A DNA stretch of 42,200 bases. Origin: Armatimonadota bacterium. GTDB taxonomy: Bacteria; Armatimonadota; UBA5829; DTJY01. Position numbers and translations under genes: made by a program. Of this stretch, positions 25,441 through 33,848 are shown piece by piece. The stretch covers positions 1-42,200 of the forward strand of contig JANYKG010000130.1 in NCBI GenBank assembly GCA_025358205.1, read 5' to 3'. Position 1 is the first letter of the stretch, and every line of letters begins with the position of its first letter. Under the pieces are notes generated by a model that worked only from the letters and a program-made list of their open reading frames with translations, was not told the DNA's origin and searched no databases.

Positions 25441-26853
25441 CTACTCCTCTTTTTGGGCAAACACGGGTATCTTGATCTCCGATTCGTCGTCATCATTGGT
25501 GTGAATGACGACCATACCGTGGATGAAACCAATCGGCGCATCGTCTTTCAGTGTGGCGATAATCACGTATTGTCCCTTGCTGTCTGCGCTGGATGTGACG
25601 TCTAAGTAGCGGAATGGGCTATCAAGTCTCTCTATCGTCAGTGGATACTTTGCTGTACTAGAGATGGTGATGGTTTTGGACGCGGCCTGCCCCTTCTTAA
25701 CAACGCCCAGGAAGAACTGTTTCGGGAAGGCTGCTAGGTTTCCGGCGACCTGTGCGGTGACCGGAATTGTCACTACTGGCTCCTTTGGATGGTTGCTGTA
25801 GATCATGATGTTGCTGCCGTACTGGCCAAATGGGGTGCTAGAGAGAAGTTCGACCTTTACGTGATAGACCAATCCATCGCTATTGTCGCGCGTTAGGGTG
25901 GTCCGCAAGTACTTGGAGTCACTCGTGACCTTAGTGACCACGAGAGAGCTGTTGCCTGGGTCTTCGATGGAGATATCGGCTGTAGCTCCAGAATGTCTTC
26001 GCAGGCTTCCGAGATAGAGCTTGCGCGTTGAGAAAGTCAAATATAGAGGCCGGACGAACCCGCCGATGCCAAATTGAACGGAGGGCGATACTGCATCGTT
26101 GGAGTGAACATAGACTGTTTGAGACTGGCCGCCGTCTCTGCCGCTACTATCGAACTCCACAGTTAGCTTCGCATTGCCGCCTGGCGGGATGCGTGTGCCA
26201 GCGGACAGGAATGCTTGCGTGCAGGAGCAGGTAGTCTCCACCCGCGAGATCAGCAAGTCCGCTGTTCCCTTGTTCGCTAGGGTGAAAACATGGCCCGGCC
26301 GGTCTCCGGGCTGAATGTAGCCAAGGTCATACGTGTACGCGTCAGCCCGGAGGTCCGGACCACTGGTATCTGCTGTTGGCAATGATTCCTTGTCCTTGGC
26401 GATGAACAGCGCAAATCCAGAGTATTGCCGCGAGAAGTCGTCATTTGACATGACAACGGACCTATCCGGAGGGCTCGTCACACTTAGGTTATCGTTATCA
26501 CCTTTAGTGACAACTACAAAATGGTTGCCCCAGAGATGAGCTATGGCCATTGCTGGGTACTTGGTCAGCTCCGTAGAACCAATTTTCATTGCTACACTCT
26601 GGAGACCCTTCGCACTAGCGGCTTTCTGAAGCCCCAGCAGTGACGTGCCCAATTTCTGGTCAAAGTCGCTGATCCCCTTAATATCCGTTATGTCTGTCTT
26701 GACCCCCAGCTGCTCACAGACCATAAGAAGACTCCGGGGGCCGCACATAACGTCGGGAGTCTTTGTGCCGTTTCCGCATTGAGCATATACCATCTGCGAT
26801 AGAATGAGAAGAGCAATGCCAGTTACTATCAGAGCGCGTGCTACGGACTTCAA
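25441..26853 (-). CDS. exported C39-family cysteine peptidase fused to DUF1573-type repeats
   Basis: 470 aa from a TTG start with AAGGAG nine bases upstream. The longer frame from 26925 has an extra 24 residues with no export character. Signal peptide MKSVARALIVTGIALLILSQ, cleavage near VYA-QCG. C39-like domain: Cys37 in DVMCGPRSLL and His111 in HLWGNHFVVVTKG; where the family usually has Asp-Pro this protein reads TSPPD, so the third catalytic residue is uncertain. From about residue 165 it has DUF1573/Ig-like beta repeats (YDLGYIQPGDRPGHVFTLANKG, CSCTQAFL, KLTVEFDSSG) up to the end. C39 peptidases cut leaders after Gly-Gly, usually as part of ABC exporters; this one has no ABC domain and would act outside the cytoplasm. 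It is in line with a gene encoding a double-glycine leader. Confidence 0.88.
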   Translation of the reverse strand: MKSVARALIVTGIALLILSQMVYAQCGNGTKTPDVMCGPRSLLMVCEQLGVKTDITDIKGISDFDQKLGTSLLGLQKAASAKGLQSVAMKIGSTELTKYPAMAIAHLWGNHFVVVTKGDNDNLSVTSPPDRSVVMSNDDFSRQYSGFALFIAKDKESLPTADTSGPDLRADAYTYDLGYIQPGDRPGHVFTLANKGTADLLISRVETTCSCTQAFLSAGTRIPPGGNAKLTVEFDSSGRDGGQSQTVYVHSNDAVSPSVQFGIGGFVRPLYLTFSTRKLYLGSLRRHSGATADISIEDPGNSSLVVTKVTSDSKYLRTTLTRDNSDGLVYHVKVELLSSTPFGQYGSNIMIYSNHPKEPVVTIPVTAQVAGNLAAFPKQFFLGVVKKGQAASKTITISSTAKYPLTIERLDSPFRYLDVTSSADSKGQYVIIATLKDDAPIGFIHGMVVIHTNDDDESEIKIPVFAQKEE

Positions 26854-26925
26854 GAGGGAACTCTCCTTCCTAGTCTCGCGGAAAAGATGGTCACTCGTTA
26901 CATCCTGCCAGCGCTGTGCTGACAA

Positions 26926-26945
26926 GATGAGAGATGAGAGATGAG
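26926..26945. repeat. heptamer repeat (GATGAGA)2-GATGAG
   Basis: Two exact heptamers plus six bases in the spacer between the LolA-like and C39 genes. Same unit length as the repeats at 22321 and 32149. Confidence 0.6.
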
Positions 26946-26951
26946 TGCTGT

Positions 26952-26984
26952 CCAGGGAGAATGACCGCGGAGCATCCTCCCTGG
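26952..26984 (-). terminator. stem-loop after the LolA-like gene
   Basis: CCAGGGAG (26952-26959) and CTCCCTGG (26977-26984) form an 8-bp stem, 10 bases beyond the stop codon. No U-run follows, so it may attenuate read-through into the C39 gene instead of ending transcription. Confidence 0.4.
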
Positions 26985-26994
26985 TGAATTTGCC

Positions 26995-27903
26995 TTACTT
27001 GACTACGTATGACATGGGCTTCTTTGCGCCAACAGGTAGCGTAAAGACCTTTGTGCCGGCCGGGAACGTTACGGTGAATTCGCTGTCTTCAATCTTCGTC
27101 CCAGCACTGGCTTTGATGACGCTCAGATTTAGCCCCGTACCATCGGCGTACTGAATTACATGTTTCATAGGGAGGAATACGTTGCCGCCCAGGGGCTTGT
27201 AGTCATCGAATCTCCTGGTTATCTCTTCACTCACGCTTCCATCCTTTTCGTATCGCTCCACTATGAGCCGAGGACATAGGCCTATGTCGGAATCAAGCCA
27301 TACGGTCCAGCCCACGCTTGTCCCATGATTCGTCGCGATGGCCTCCTGCGGGATGTCGACTCGCCAACACATGTGTCCATCTATCTGTTCCTGCTTATCG
27401 GTCACAACGCCCTTAGCGATTCGCTCGATAAGTGGTGCCGCGAGTAACGGGTAGTACACTACGTCTATCATGGGCTGAGAAGTGAATCGGTTAGGGTTAC
27501 CATGGGATATACGGCCTATGGATTTGCCGCTGCCGGCAGACACGCCAACCTGGCGGTTACCGCTAGTAGTTCTGTCGTGAACGCTTTTACTGGAATCCAG
27601 CGCCACCCAACTGCCAGTTGAGTCCATCCGCTCAGATTCCTCCTCAAGCAGCAGATTCGTGGGAGTTCGCAAATATCGAATAGTTGCACGCGTATCCCCT
27701 TTTGTCTGTGTGCCCAACGACACCCAGCTATAGGTGACATCAAGAGACGGCCCACAATTGTCGGCCTGCGCCTGTAGGGCCGCAACGATGAATTCGATGC
27801 TGGGTTGTGCCGACCCAAGCGCTGGAGAAGCCAAGAAAGACGTAGCGACACAGAGCAGAGCAACAAACAAAAGTGTAATGGTCTGAATCTTAGGTTGTTT
27901 CAT
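26995..27903 (-). CDS. exported LolA/RseB-like protein of unknown role
   Basis: 302 aa from the ATG with AAAGGAG upstream (MKQPKIQTITLLFVALLCVA; cleavage near ALG-SAQPS). The longer frame adds 13 residues without a ribosome-binding site. The mature part alternates beta strands as in LolA or RseB-like half-barrels: TRATIRYLRTPTNLLLEEE, VDIPQEAIATNHGTSVGWTVWLDSDIGLCPRLIVERYEKDGS, YKPLGGNVFLPMKHVIQYADG. Proteins of this type carry lipoproteins or sense envelope state. I infer the fold from pattern only. It follows the Cys-rich double-glycine gene by 20 bp and precedes the C39 peptidase, so it may be a chaperone or carrier for that product. Confidence 0.75.
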   Translation of the reverse strand: MKQPKIQTITLLFVALLCVATSFLASPALGSAQPSIEFIVAALQAQADNCGPSLDVTYSWVSLGTQTKGDTRATIRYLRTPTNLLLEEESERMDSTGSWVALDSSKSVHDRTTSGNRQVGVSAGSGKSIGRISHGNPNRFTSQPMIDVVYYPLLAAPLIERIAKGVVTDKQEQIDGHMCWRVDIPQEAIATNHGTSVGWTVWLDSDIGLCPRLIVERYEKDGSVSEEITRRFDDYKPLGGNVFLPMKHVIQYADGTGLNLSVIKASAGTKIEDSEFTVTFPAGTKVFTLPVGAKKPMSYVVK

Positions 27904-27923
27904 GTTATATTCTCCTTTCGGTG

Positions 27924-28349
27924 TTACATTGGATCTGGACACGTAGTTCCTGTCGCAGTCTGCTTGTCGCAGGATCCTCCGGGGTCAGACCAGACACAGC
28001 TACCGGTGATGCGGGCGACCGTCTTATATGCCTTGCCGCAACCGCCCGGTACACTGCCGCCAGGAGTACACGACGACAGGTTCTCACCAGGTGCCTGAGC
28101 GCATGATGACGTAGTAGCACCTCCCGCATTACAGCCAATGGGACAGTCTCCGACAGCGTCACACCCCCATTGTCCGTTTAAGTCGCATGGCAAGTCGAGA
28201 ACACAGGGGTAAGTGGGATAGCATCCGCCTTGAATGCTTTCCATGTCAGCGGTAGATAGGATCGCTGATGCCCACCCACCGTTCATCACCAACATTACAA
28301 CCAGGGACACCAACAGGAGCCGCAACAGACCTAGTGCTTTTGTTTTCAT
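27924..28349 (-). CDS. small Cys-rich protein with Sec signal plus double-glycine leader
   Basis: 141 aa from the ATG with GAGG six bases upstream (the ATG at 28361 has no ribosome-binding site). Residues 1-29 are a Sec signal peptide (RLLLVSLVVMLVMNGGWASA). Residues 31-42 read LSTADMESIQGG, which matches the bacteriocin leader consensus LSxxELxxIxGG at every position (Leu -12, Ser -11, Asp for Glu -8, Met for Leu -7, Ile -4, Gly -2, Gly -1). After Gly-Gly the chain starts with Cys43 and has 12 cysteines in about 99 residues (CYPTYPC, CDAVGDCPIGC, PGGC). The predicted product is a disulfide-rich exported peptide matured by the C39 peptidase of the same operon. Target or activity is unknown: toxin, signal or structural peptide are all possible. 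Confidence 0.78.
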   Translation of the reverse strand: MKTKALGLLRLLLVSLVVMLVMNGGWASAILSTADMESIQGGCYPTYPCVLDLPCDLNGQWGCDAVGDCPIGCNAGGATTSSCAQAPGENLSSCTPGGSVPGGCGKAYKTVARITGSCVWSDPGGSCDKQTATGTTCPDPM

Positions 28350-28431
28350 ATCTAACCTCATTTATGTGATGTTTTGGTATTCGACACCTTAGGGTGATCG
28401 CCTGCATGTCGCCGTGAGAGCAATCTAGTCC

Positions 28432-29970
28432 CTACTGCACTTCGCTCCACAGAGACAGCATTGCTTCGGCTTGCTTGCCTTTTCCCGTGTCCGGGTACTT
28501 GTCCGCTATTTCCTGCATTAGCCGCCGCGCTGCGTTCCTCATGTTTGTTTCCCAATAGCATCGAGCAAGTCCGTACATGCTGTCTACCCGCACAGCGTCT
28601 AGCAGATTATCTTCACGTGTCACCTCCTTAAACAGGCGGCTTGCTTCCTTATAGTTGCCCGCCTGCAAATAGTCATTAGCCACTCTGCAGAGCATAGCCG
28701 CGTCATGCGTACTCCTCGCCTGCGCCTCCATCATTGGTGCGCCCTGGTCCAGCTCGCCCATCATCCCGTATGACTCGTAGATGAGTTCTACGGCCGTTGG
28801 AACTAGCTCGGACCGCCTGCCAGCGGCAACCTGAGCAAGGATCTGCTTCTCTGCTTCGATGCAACCCTCATAGTCTTTGGGACCGTATAGCAGGACCGCT
28901 CCCCTGACTAGCAGATGCTCGTCCCACATCTCTGGCCTATTTTTGAAATACACTTCGATCGCGTCCAGGGCTTCTTGGCCTTTGCCTAGATTGAACATGC
29001 ATTCGCTCAGGAATATCTGTCCCTTCCTGATCTCCCACCGCCTAGGTGACGTGTCTATAACCTTTCTGAACAGCGGCTCTGCCTTCTCGTACTGCTTGTC
29101 CAACAGATAGTACCATCCGAGCCGCCACTGCCAGGCGGAGTAGTTGGGATACTCTTGAGTAAGCTTCTCTGCCAGAGTGATGGCTTTGCTGCGCTCCCCG
29201 ATATCAGAATGGCAATCAAGCAAAAAACGTTCTATGAAGGCGAAATTGTAGTAATCTTTCCTGGGGCAGAGCTTTGCGGCAGCGTCAAGATGCTGGATGG
29301 CCTTGTCGTAGTTCTGCTGTTCTCTATAGCCTCGTCCAATCTCCATTTCGCACATGTATGCGATCGCCGGATACTTTTTGATTAGCGATGATCCCAACTC
29401 ATCGACGTCTTTCCACCGCTTTTCCTCCCGCAAGCAATGCAGCAGCCAGTAGTTCGCGTCCGCAAGATCATCGTTGCTGTCCGCCTTGCCAAGCTGCACC
29501 GCCTTCCTCAGATCTAGCATTGCAGCCGAGTACTCATGTTTGAAGCACCTACGCCTTCCTACGGTGTAGTAGACTGTCGATAGTTGGTCGCGATAGTCTC
29601 CCTCTACTCGCTTGCGGAGAGACTGATATTTGTCGCTCTGGCCCTGCGCAAGGTAGTGATCCATAGCGCGGAGCCTCATCTCCCGTTCAGGGACAGAGCT
29701 TCGGTGTGTTCCTTGCAGTTCGTCAATGGACCGCCGAGCGTCGTCCCATCTGCCAAGTAGATCGTAGCACTGGCTTATCATCAGTAAAGCACGCGGGGCG
29801 GTCACAGGATCGCAGGCGATTACACTTTCCAGGACGGGGATGGCATCGTTGGCATACTCCAGATTGATAAGGTATCTCACACTATCTAGGTCAGACGGCG
29901 CAGAAACCTGCTCTGCCACTGCACCACCGAGAACCAAACACACTAATATCAGGCCAACTATGACTCGCAC
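28432..29970 (-). CDS. exported TPR-repeat protein
   Basis: 512 aa from a GTG preceded by GGAGG (MRVIVGLILVCLVLGGAVA-EQ signal peptide); the GTG at 29985 lies on the ribosome-binding site itself. At least eight tetratricopeptide-like units: LMISQCYDLLGRWDDARRSI, LHCLREEKRWKDVDELG, EIGRGYREQQNYDKAIQHLD, GWYYLLDKQYEKAEPLFRKV, SECMFNLGKGQEALDAIEVY, YGLARCYWETNMRNAARRLM. TPR domains bind other proteins and often hold envelope complexes together. It is the first gene of the operon that continues with the Cys-rich, LolA-like and C39-DUF1573 proteins (82-bp gap to the Cys-rich gene). It is a candidate scaffold for that system. Confidence 0.85.
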   Translation of the reverse strand: MRVIVGLILVCLVLGGAVAEQVSAPSDLDSVRYLINLEYANDAIPVLESVIACDPVTAPRALLMISQCYDLLGRWDDARRSIDELQGTHRSSVPEREMRLRAMDHYLAQGQSDKYQSLRKRVEGDYRDQLSTVYYTVGRRRCFKHEYSAAMLDLRKAVQLGKADSNDDLADANYWLLHCLREEKRWKDVDELGSSLIKKYPAIAYMCEMEIGRGYREQQNYDKAIQHLDAAAKLCPRKDYYNFAFIERFLLDCHSDIGERSKAITLAEKLTQEYPNYSAWQWRLGWYYLLDKQYEKAEPLFRKVIDTSPRRWEIRKGQIFLSECMFNLGKGQEALDAIEVYFKNRPEMWDEHLLVRGAVLLYGPKDYEGCIEAEKQILAQVAAGRRSELVPTAVELIYESYGMMGELDQGAPMMEAQARSTHDAAMLCRVANDYLQAGNYKEASRLFKEVTREDNLLDAVRVDSMYGLARCYWETNMRNAARRLMQEIADKYPDTGKGKQAEAMLSLWSEVQ

Positions 29971-30001
29971 AACAAGCTCCTCCACAACAATATCCTACGC
30001 T

Positions 30002-30010
30002 ATTATAGCA
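30002..30010 (-). promoter_or_regulatory. extended -10 promoter of the TPR/Cys-rich/C39 operon
   Basis: TGCTATAAT on the minus strand, a perfect -10 with the TGn extension, 32 bases before the GTG start. No good -35 at 16-18 bp, as is usual for extended -10 promoters. Confidence 0.5.
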
Positions 30011-30092
30011 TGCGGCTGTGTGCTATGCGTGTCCAAACAAATAAAAGATTGTTATATTTCTGTGAAGACCCAGACAGCGATGTCCATCGGTT

Positions 30093-31352
30093 TCATGCCT
30101 GCTCCCTCAGTTCCTCGTACATCGCCACCAGGTTCGCGACCGGCGTGTTGGCTTGGACATTGTGAATCGTGTTGAAGACGAACCCGCCGCCTTTGCTGAA
30201 TATCCTGATGCGCTCCTTGACCTCAGCGCGCACCTGTTCGGGCGTCCCGAAGGGGAGGGTCTGCTGCGTATCAACTCCGCCGCCCCAGAACGTCATCCGG
30301 TCGCCAAATCTGCTCTTCAACTCCTCTGCGCTCATGTCAGCCGCCGAGCACTGAACCGGGTTGAGTATATCAAACCCTGCCTCGATGAAGTCCTCCATCA
30401 GCGCTGTCACCGATCCGCAGGAATGGATGAACGTCTTCCACTCCGTGTGCTTGTGAATCCACTTGTTGACTGCTTTGTGGAACGGCATATACAGATCGCG
30501 GTAGGCTTCGGGCGAGATAAACGGTCCGCGTTGAGTGCCGAAATCGGTACCGGTGATGAAGACCGCCGAGACCCTATCACCGACCACGGCGTGAATCTTC
30601 GCCAGATTCCTGAGCGCGATCTCGCACTGCAGGGCGAAGACCTCATACACATAGTCGCGGCGGATGGCCGTGCTGATGTACCACTCCTCGATATCGCGGA
30701 TGCCTTTCGGGTGCTTGAGCCACGGCGCGGGCACCAGTGCGATGTCGCCAAACGCCGTGCCGCCGAAGTTCGCGAGTATCGCCTTGTCGGTCTGCGAGTA
30801 CAGGCGCTCGGCCTCCGTGCGAAAATGCTCCAGGTCGGCGTCGGTGATCGGGCCGAACTCCTCAAGGTTGTCCTGCGGGTCGAGTAGATCATCGTCAACC
30901 GGTGACTGGCGGACGATTGAGTCGAAGAAGAACCCACCTTTGGGCATCACTCCGCTGGGCGGCGCGGCTTTGTCGCCCTCTGGGTACAGGAACAGCGAAC
31001 CGTCCGGTTCGGGGATCGTGTTGAAGCCCTCAGGGACGAGCGCCGGCGTGCCGTCCAGGAGTTGCCATTCCTTCCAGCCTTTGTTCTCAAAACCGAAGAG
31101 AGTTCTTGGTCCGCCTAGTCCAACCACGTCCACGCCGAGCGCGTCCATCAGGTCCGGCGCGATCTCGCCGAGCATCTGGTACGGCTCCATCACCTTCACG
31201 GGAGTGCCCGGCGCATCCAGGCCGAGCGCCTGACGGAGGTTGTAGACCGTGCTCACGTGCATGCCGGTCACTGTGCTTGCGCCCAGGTCCAGCGGCACCC
31301 GGTCCGGCTCGCGGTGGCTAAGGGCGATATTTACGCGTTCTCTCGATGTCAT
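30093..31352 (-). CDS. uroporphyrinogen decarboxylase-family protein (methyltransferase-like)
   Basis: 419 aa. The fold is recognised from ERVNIALSHREPDRVPLDLG at the start, AVFITGTDFGTQRGPFISPEAYRDLYMPFHKAVNKWIHKH, and HSCGSVTALMEDFIEAGFDILNPVQ. His310-x-Cys312 is the zinc-ligand motif seen in MtaA/MtbA-type methyltransferases of this superfamily. True HemE instead has a different N-terminal signature and is about 350 aa. The role is therefore more likely methyl transfer or an unknown sugar-locus reaction than heme synthesis. The start has GAGGA upstream. It is divergent from the rubrerythrin gene and 122 bp upstream of the TPR operon. A second, distinct family member is at 39483-40595. Confidence 0.8.
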   Translation of the reverse strand: MTSRERVNIALSHREPDRVPLDLGASTVTGMHVSTVYNLRQALGLDAPGTPVKVMEPYQMLGEIAPDLMDALGVDVVGLGGPRTLFGFENKGWKEWQLLDGTPALVPEGFNTIPEPDGSLFLYPEGDKAAPPSGVMPKGGFFFDSIVRQSPVDDDLLDPQDNLEEFGPITDADLEHFRTEAERLYSQTDKAILANFGGTAFGDIALVPAPWLKHPKGIRDIEEWYISTAIRRDYVYEVFALQCEIALRNLAKIHAVVGDRVSAVFITGTDFGTQRGPFISPEAYRDLYMPFHKAVNKWIHKHTEWKTFIHSCGSVTALMEDFIEAGFDILNPVQCSAADMSAEELKSRFGDRMTFWGGGVDTQQTLPFGTPEQVRAEVKERIRIFSKGGGFVFNTIHNVQANTPVANLVAMYEELREQA

Positions 31353-31439
31353 GGTTTCCTCTGTCAGCAGTGGTTACAGTTTCATTCACCGAAGAGCATG
31401 AATCATCCTTCAGGCTATGTGTTTTGTTGGTTAGGAATG

Positions 31440-31512
31440 CCCGGGAGCGCGGGTGTCCTCACCCGCTCCCCGGGTCTTTCTATATCACAAAGATGCACGT
31501 GAGGACACGTGC
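31440..31512. repeat. two palindromes between the URO-D-like and rubrerythrin genes
   Basis: GGGAGCGCGGGTG-tcct-CACCCGCTCCC with outer CCCGGG pairing (31440-31474), and GCACGTG-AGGA-CACGTGC (31495-31512) followed by GCTCCC. The GGGAGCG...CGCTCCC theme returns at 40679-40705. Probably small dispersed repeats; they sit just upstream of the rubrerythrin promoter. Confidence 0.6.
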
Positions 31513-31522
31513 GCTCCCATTT

Positions 31523-31551
31523 TTGCGTTCCAAGTCACCGCATGATATACT
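31523..31551 (+). promoter_or_regulatory. promoter of the rubrerythrin-like gene
   Basis: TTGCGT (31523-31528), 17-bp spacer, TATACT (31546-31551) with a TGn extension. A second TATACT lies at 31559-31564. Confidence 0.45.
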
Positions 31552-31593
31552 TCTTGGGTATACTAGCCATGAATGCCACCAAGTGAGGTACAT

Positions 31594-32091
31594 ATGTCCA
31601 ACCAGTTCAATGCAGACGAGATTCTCGCGGTCGCGCAGCAGATAGAAGAGAACGGCATCAGGTTCTACACCGCGGCGGCGGATGCCGTGGATAACCCTGA
31701 AGAGAAAGAGCTTCTCAGCAACCTGGCCGGTTGGGAAGTCACCCACGTGGATATCTTCACAAAGATGCGCGCGTCGCTGACCGCGGACGAGAAGAAGCCG
31801 ACCGTCTTCGACCCCGACGATGAGCTGTGCGAGTATCTGAAGGCGATGGCGGACTCAGTGGTGTTTACGTCAAAAATGAACGCGGCGGAGATGTTCGGCG
31901 GCAAACCCACTTACAAGCACATCCTGGAGATCGCCCTGGAGCGGGAGCGTGATGCCGTGATCTACTATGCGGGTATCAAAGGCATGGTCCCGGCACGCCT
32001 GGGCCGAGAGAAGATAGAAGAGATTTTACAGGAAGAGGTCGGTCACGTGGCGCTGATCCAGAAGCGTCTGCGGCAGATCGGGGAAAGATAG
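31594..32091 (+). CDS. rubrerythrin/ferritin-like diiron protein
   Basis: 165 aa from the ATG with GAGG five bases upstream; the start at 31573 has none. Four-helix ferritin-like bundle with carboxylate and His ligands: IEENGIRFY (Glu19), GWEVTHVDIF (ExxH), LEIALERERDAVIYY and EEVGHVALIQ (ExxH). There is no C-terminal rubredoxin Cys4 site. Such proteins reduce peroxide or store iron and are common in anaerobes and microaerophiles, which fits the oxygen-sensitive glycyl radical enzyme nearby. The gene is single, with its own promoter, convergent with the symporter gene. Confidence 0.88.
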   Translation: MSNQFNADEILAVAQQIEENGIRFYTAAADAVDNPEEKELLSNLAGWEVTHVDIFTKMRASLTADEKKPTVFDPDDELCEYLKAMADSVVFTSKMNAAEMFGGKPTYKHILEIALERERDAVIYYAGIKGMVPARLGREKIEEILQEEVGHVALIQKRLRQIGER

Positions 32092-32102
32092 ACGATGGGA
32101 AA

Positions 32103-32161
32103 ATGGCTTATGGCTATGGTCAATTGGAAACCTGTCCCAGTAACAAATAGCCATAAGCCAT
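32103..32161. terminator. 15-bp perfect stem between convergent genes
   Basis: ATGGCTTATGGCTAT (32103-32117) pairs perfectly with ATAGCCATAAGCCAT (32147-32161), 29-base loop. It sits between the stop codons of the rubrerythrin and symporter genes, so it may serve both. The right arm continues as tandem AGCCATA heptamers (32149-32165). No U-run on either side. Confidence 0.5.
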
Positions 32162-32171
32162 AAGCTATTTC

Positions 32172-33836
32172 CTAATAACCATCAGTCATGTCCGGTTCTG
32201 ATTCCGGCAGCGGAAGGTCCTTTGCGGCGTAGTACGTGAGTGTGTAGATCCTGTCACCGGGATGAGGGAAGAACAGGCTCACCACCGACCCGACTACGCA
32301 TGATACCACAGTGGCGGTGAACCCGATCCACAGGAACGAGATGTCCGCCGGTAGACCGAAGATCGGTTTGGCGAAAAAGACTACTAGCGCTGCGATCAAC
32401 CCGGAGATCGTGCCCCAGATCGCCCCCTCGCTGTTCGCCCTCCGTGAGAATGCGCCTAGCAGGAACAGCCCCAACAGAGGACCGCCAAGCACCGCCATCA
32501 CGATGTTCACTGCCTTAACGATTGTGCCGAGTTTCGCCAGCACAAACAGCGCCAACAGAGTCGCGATGAGGCCGAAGACGACCGTCAGCCCCTTTGCCAT
32601 CAGGACCGTCGGCGGCGAACTGGTCTTCTTTCGGAAGTCCATAAGCGCAGTGGTCGCAAGTGAGTTGATCCCTGCGGACACCACTGCCATCGTCGCCCCG
32701 AGAATCGCCGCGATGAGCAGACCCGGCAGCGGCTTAGGCAGTTCATGCACCACGAAGTAGGGCAGGAGTTGGTCGCTCTTCAGCGGGCGCGTCGGCGTTC
32801 CCGGCTGCTGTGTTATGTCGGGAGGAGTTTTCTTCGTTGCTCGGTCGGTCAATTCCGCCAGCATTCCTGGGGCCTTCTGGTACAGACCAGGAACAGATGC
32901 CGCCGCCTCAAATGCCGGGACATGCTGCGGCATGGCTTTGTAGTAGCCGTAGATCATCGTGCCTGAGAAGTAAACCAGTCCCATGACCGGGAGCAGCAGT
33001 ACAAGTTTGAGCCACAGCGCTTTCTTGCATTCATTCAGCGAGACCGCGGTCAGATACCGCTGAACCGATATCTGATCAGTAACCATCTGGACCAGCGTAT
33101 TGCACACCCCGCCGAACAGCGCGCCCCAGAACGTTATGCGCACATATGGGCTGAATGAGAAATCGAAGAACTGGGTCTTGTGGTCCGCCCGAGCCAGGCT
33201 CCAGGCTGCCACTATTCCTCCGGGAATCTTGGTCGTACACATGGCGAATATCAGTACCAGGCCGCCGCAGAGAACTACGAACTGGATTGTGTCCGTCCAG
33301 ATGACCGCCTTCATTCCGCCGAGGGTTGTGTAGATTGTGGCGACAGTGCCGGTGATAAGGGCCGACACCCAGAATGGAATCCCCGTGATTGCGGCAATGG
33401 CCAGCGCCGGGGCGTAGATCGCAAACCCCACATAGCAGACGACTCTGGTGATGAACAAGCCGGATGCCATCAGTTGGAGCCGACGGTCGAACCGCTTCTC
33501 CAAGTACTCGTAGGCGGTGTACAGCTTCAGCTTGCGGAAGAACGGCACGAAGACGATGATCGTTATCGGCGTGGCGATGATGAGCGTGAGCGAGACCAGG
33601 ATGTACCCGGTCCCGTTGAAGAACATCTCCGCAGGCGCACCCAGGTAGGTGATTCCACTGAACAGCGCGGCAAGCACCGAAACGCCGACGATCACCCAGT
33701 GGACGTTCTGCTCGGCCAGCAGGTACGTCTTGATGCTCTTCTGCTGGCACGTGAAGTAGACTCCTACGCCGAAAAGGACCATCATGTATCCGGTGAACAC
33801 GATTATGTCCAGCGGTGAAAGCGTCGCACTATTCAT
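32172..33836 (-). CDS. sodium:solute symporter family (SSS) transporter
   Basis: 554 aa with about 13 hydrophobic segments. Family features: TYLLAEQNVHWVIVGVSVLAALFSGITYLGAPAEMF, EYLEKRFDRRLQL, TTLGGMKAVIWTDTIQFVVL, QRYLTAVSLNECKKALW, and ILGATMAVVSAGINSLATTALMDF, the sodium-site helix. It couples sodium entry to uptake of a sugar, vitamin or carboxylate; the substrate is not readable. A hydrophilic insert (residues about 325-370, TKKTPPDITQQPGTPTRPLK) is unusual. The start has AGGAGG nine bases upstream, and that site abuts the twin-hairpin repeat at 33849-33921. It may be cotranscribed with the osmC gene. Confidence 0.92.
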   Translation of the reverse strand: MNSATLSPLDIIVFTGYMMVLFGVGVYFTCQQKSIKTYLLAEQNVHWVIVGVSVLAALFSGITYLGAPAEMFFNGTGYILVSLTLIIATPITIIVFVPFFRKLKLYTAYEYLEKRFDRRLQLMASGLFITRVVCYVGFAIYAPALAIAAITGIPFWVSALITGTVATIYTTLGGMKAVIWTDTIQFVVLCGGLVLIFAMCTTKIPGGIVAAWSLARADHKTQFFDFSFSPYVRITFWGALFGGVCNTLVQMVTDQISVQRYLTAVSLNECKKALWLKLVLLLPVMGLVYFSGTMIYGYYKAMPQHVPAFEAAASVPGLYQKAPGMLAELTDRATKKTPPDITQQPGTPTRPLKSDQLLPYFVVHELPKPLPGLLIAAILGATMAVVSAGINSLATTALMDFRKKTSSPPTVLMAKGLTVVFGLIATLLALFVLAKLGTIVKAVNIVMAVLGGPLLGLFLLGAFSRRANSEGAIWGTISGLIAALVVFFAKPIFGLPADISFLWIGFTATVVSCVVGSVVSLFFPHPGDRIYTLTYYAAKDLPLPESEPDMTDGY

Positions 33837-33848
33837 TGGGCGATCCTC

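Noticed and set aside
30093-31352. HemE (heme biosynthesis uroporphyrinogen decarboxylase)
   Set aside because: Too long, carries a methyltransferase-type His-x-Cys, and has no other heme gene nearby.
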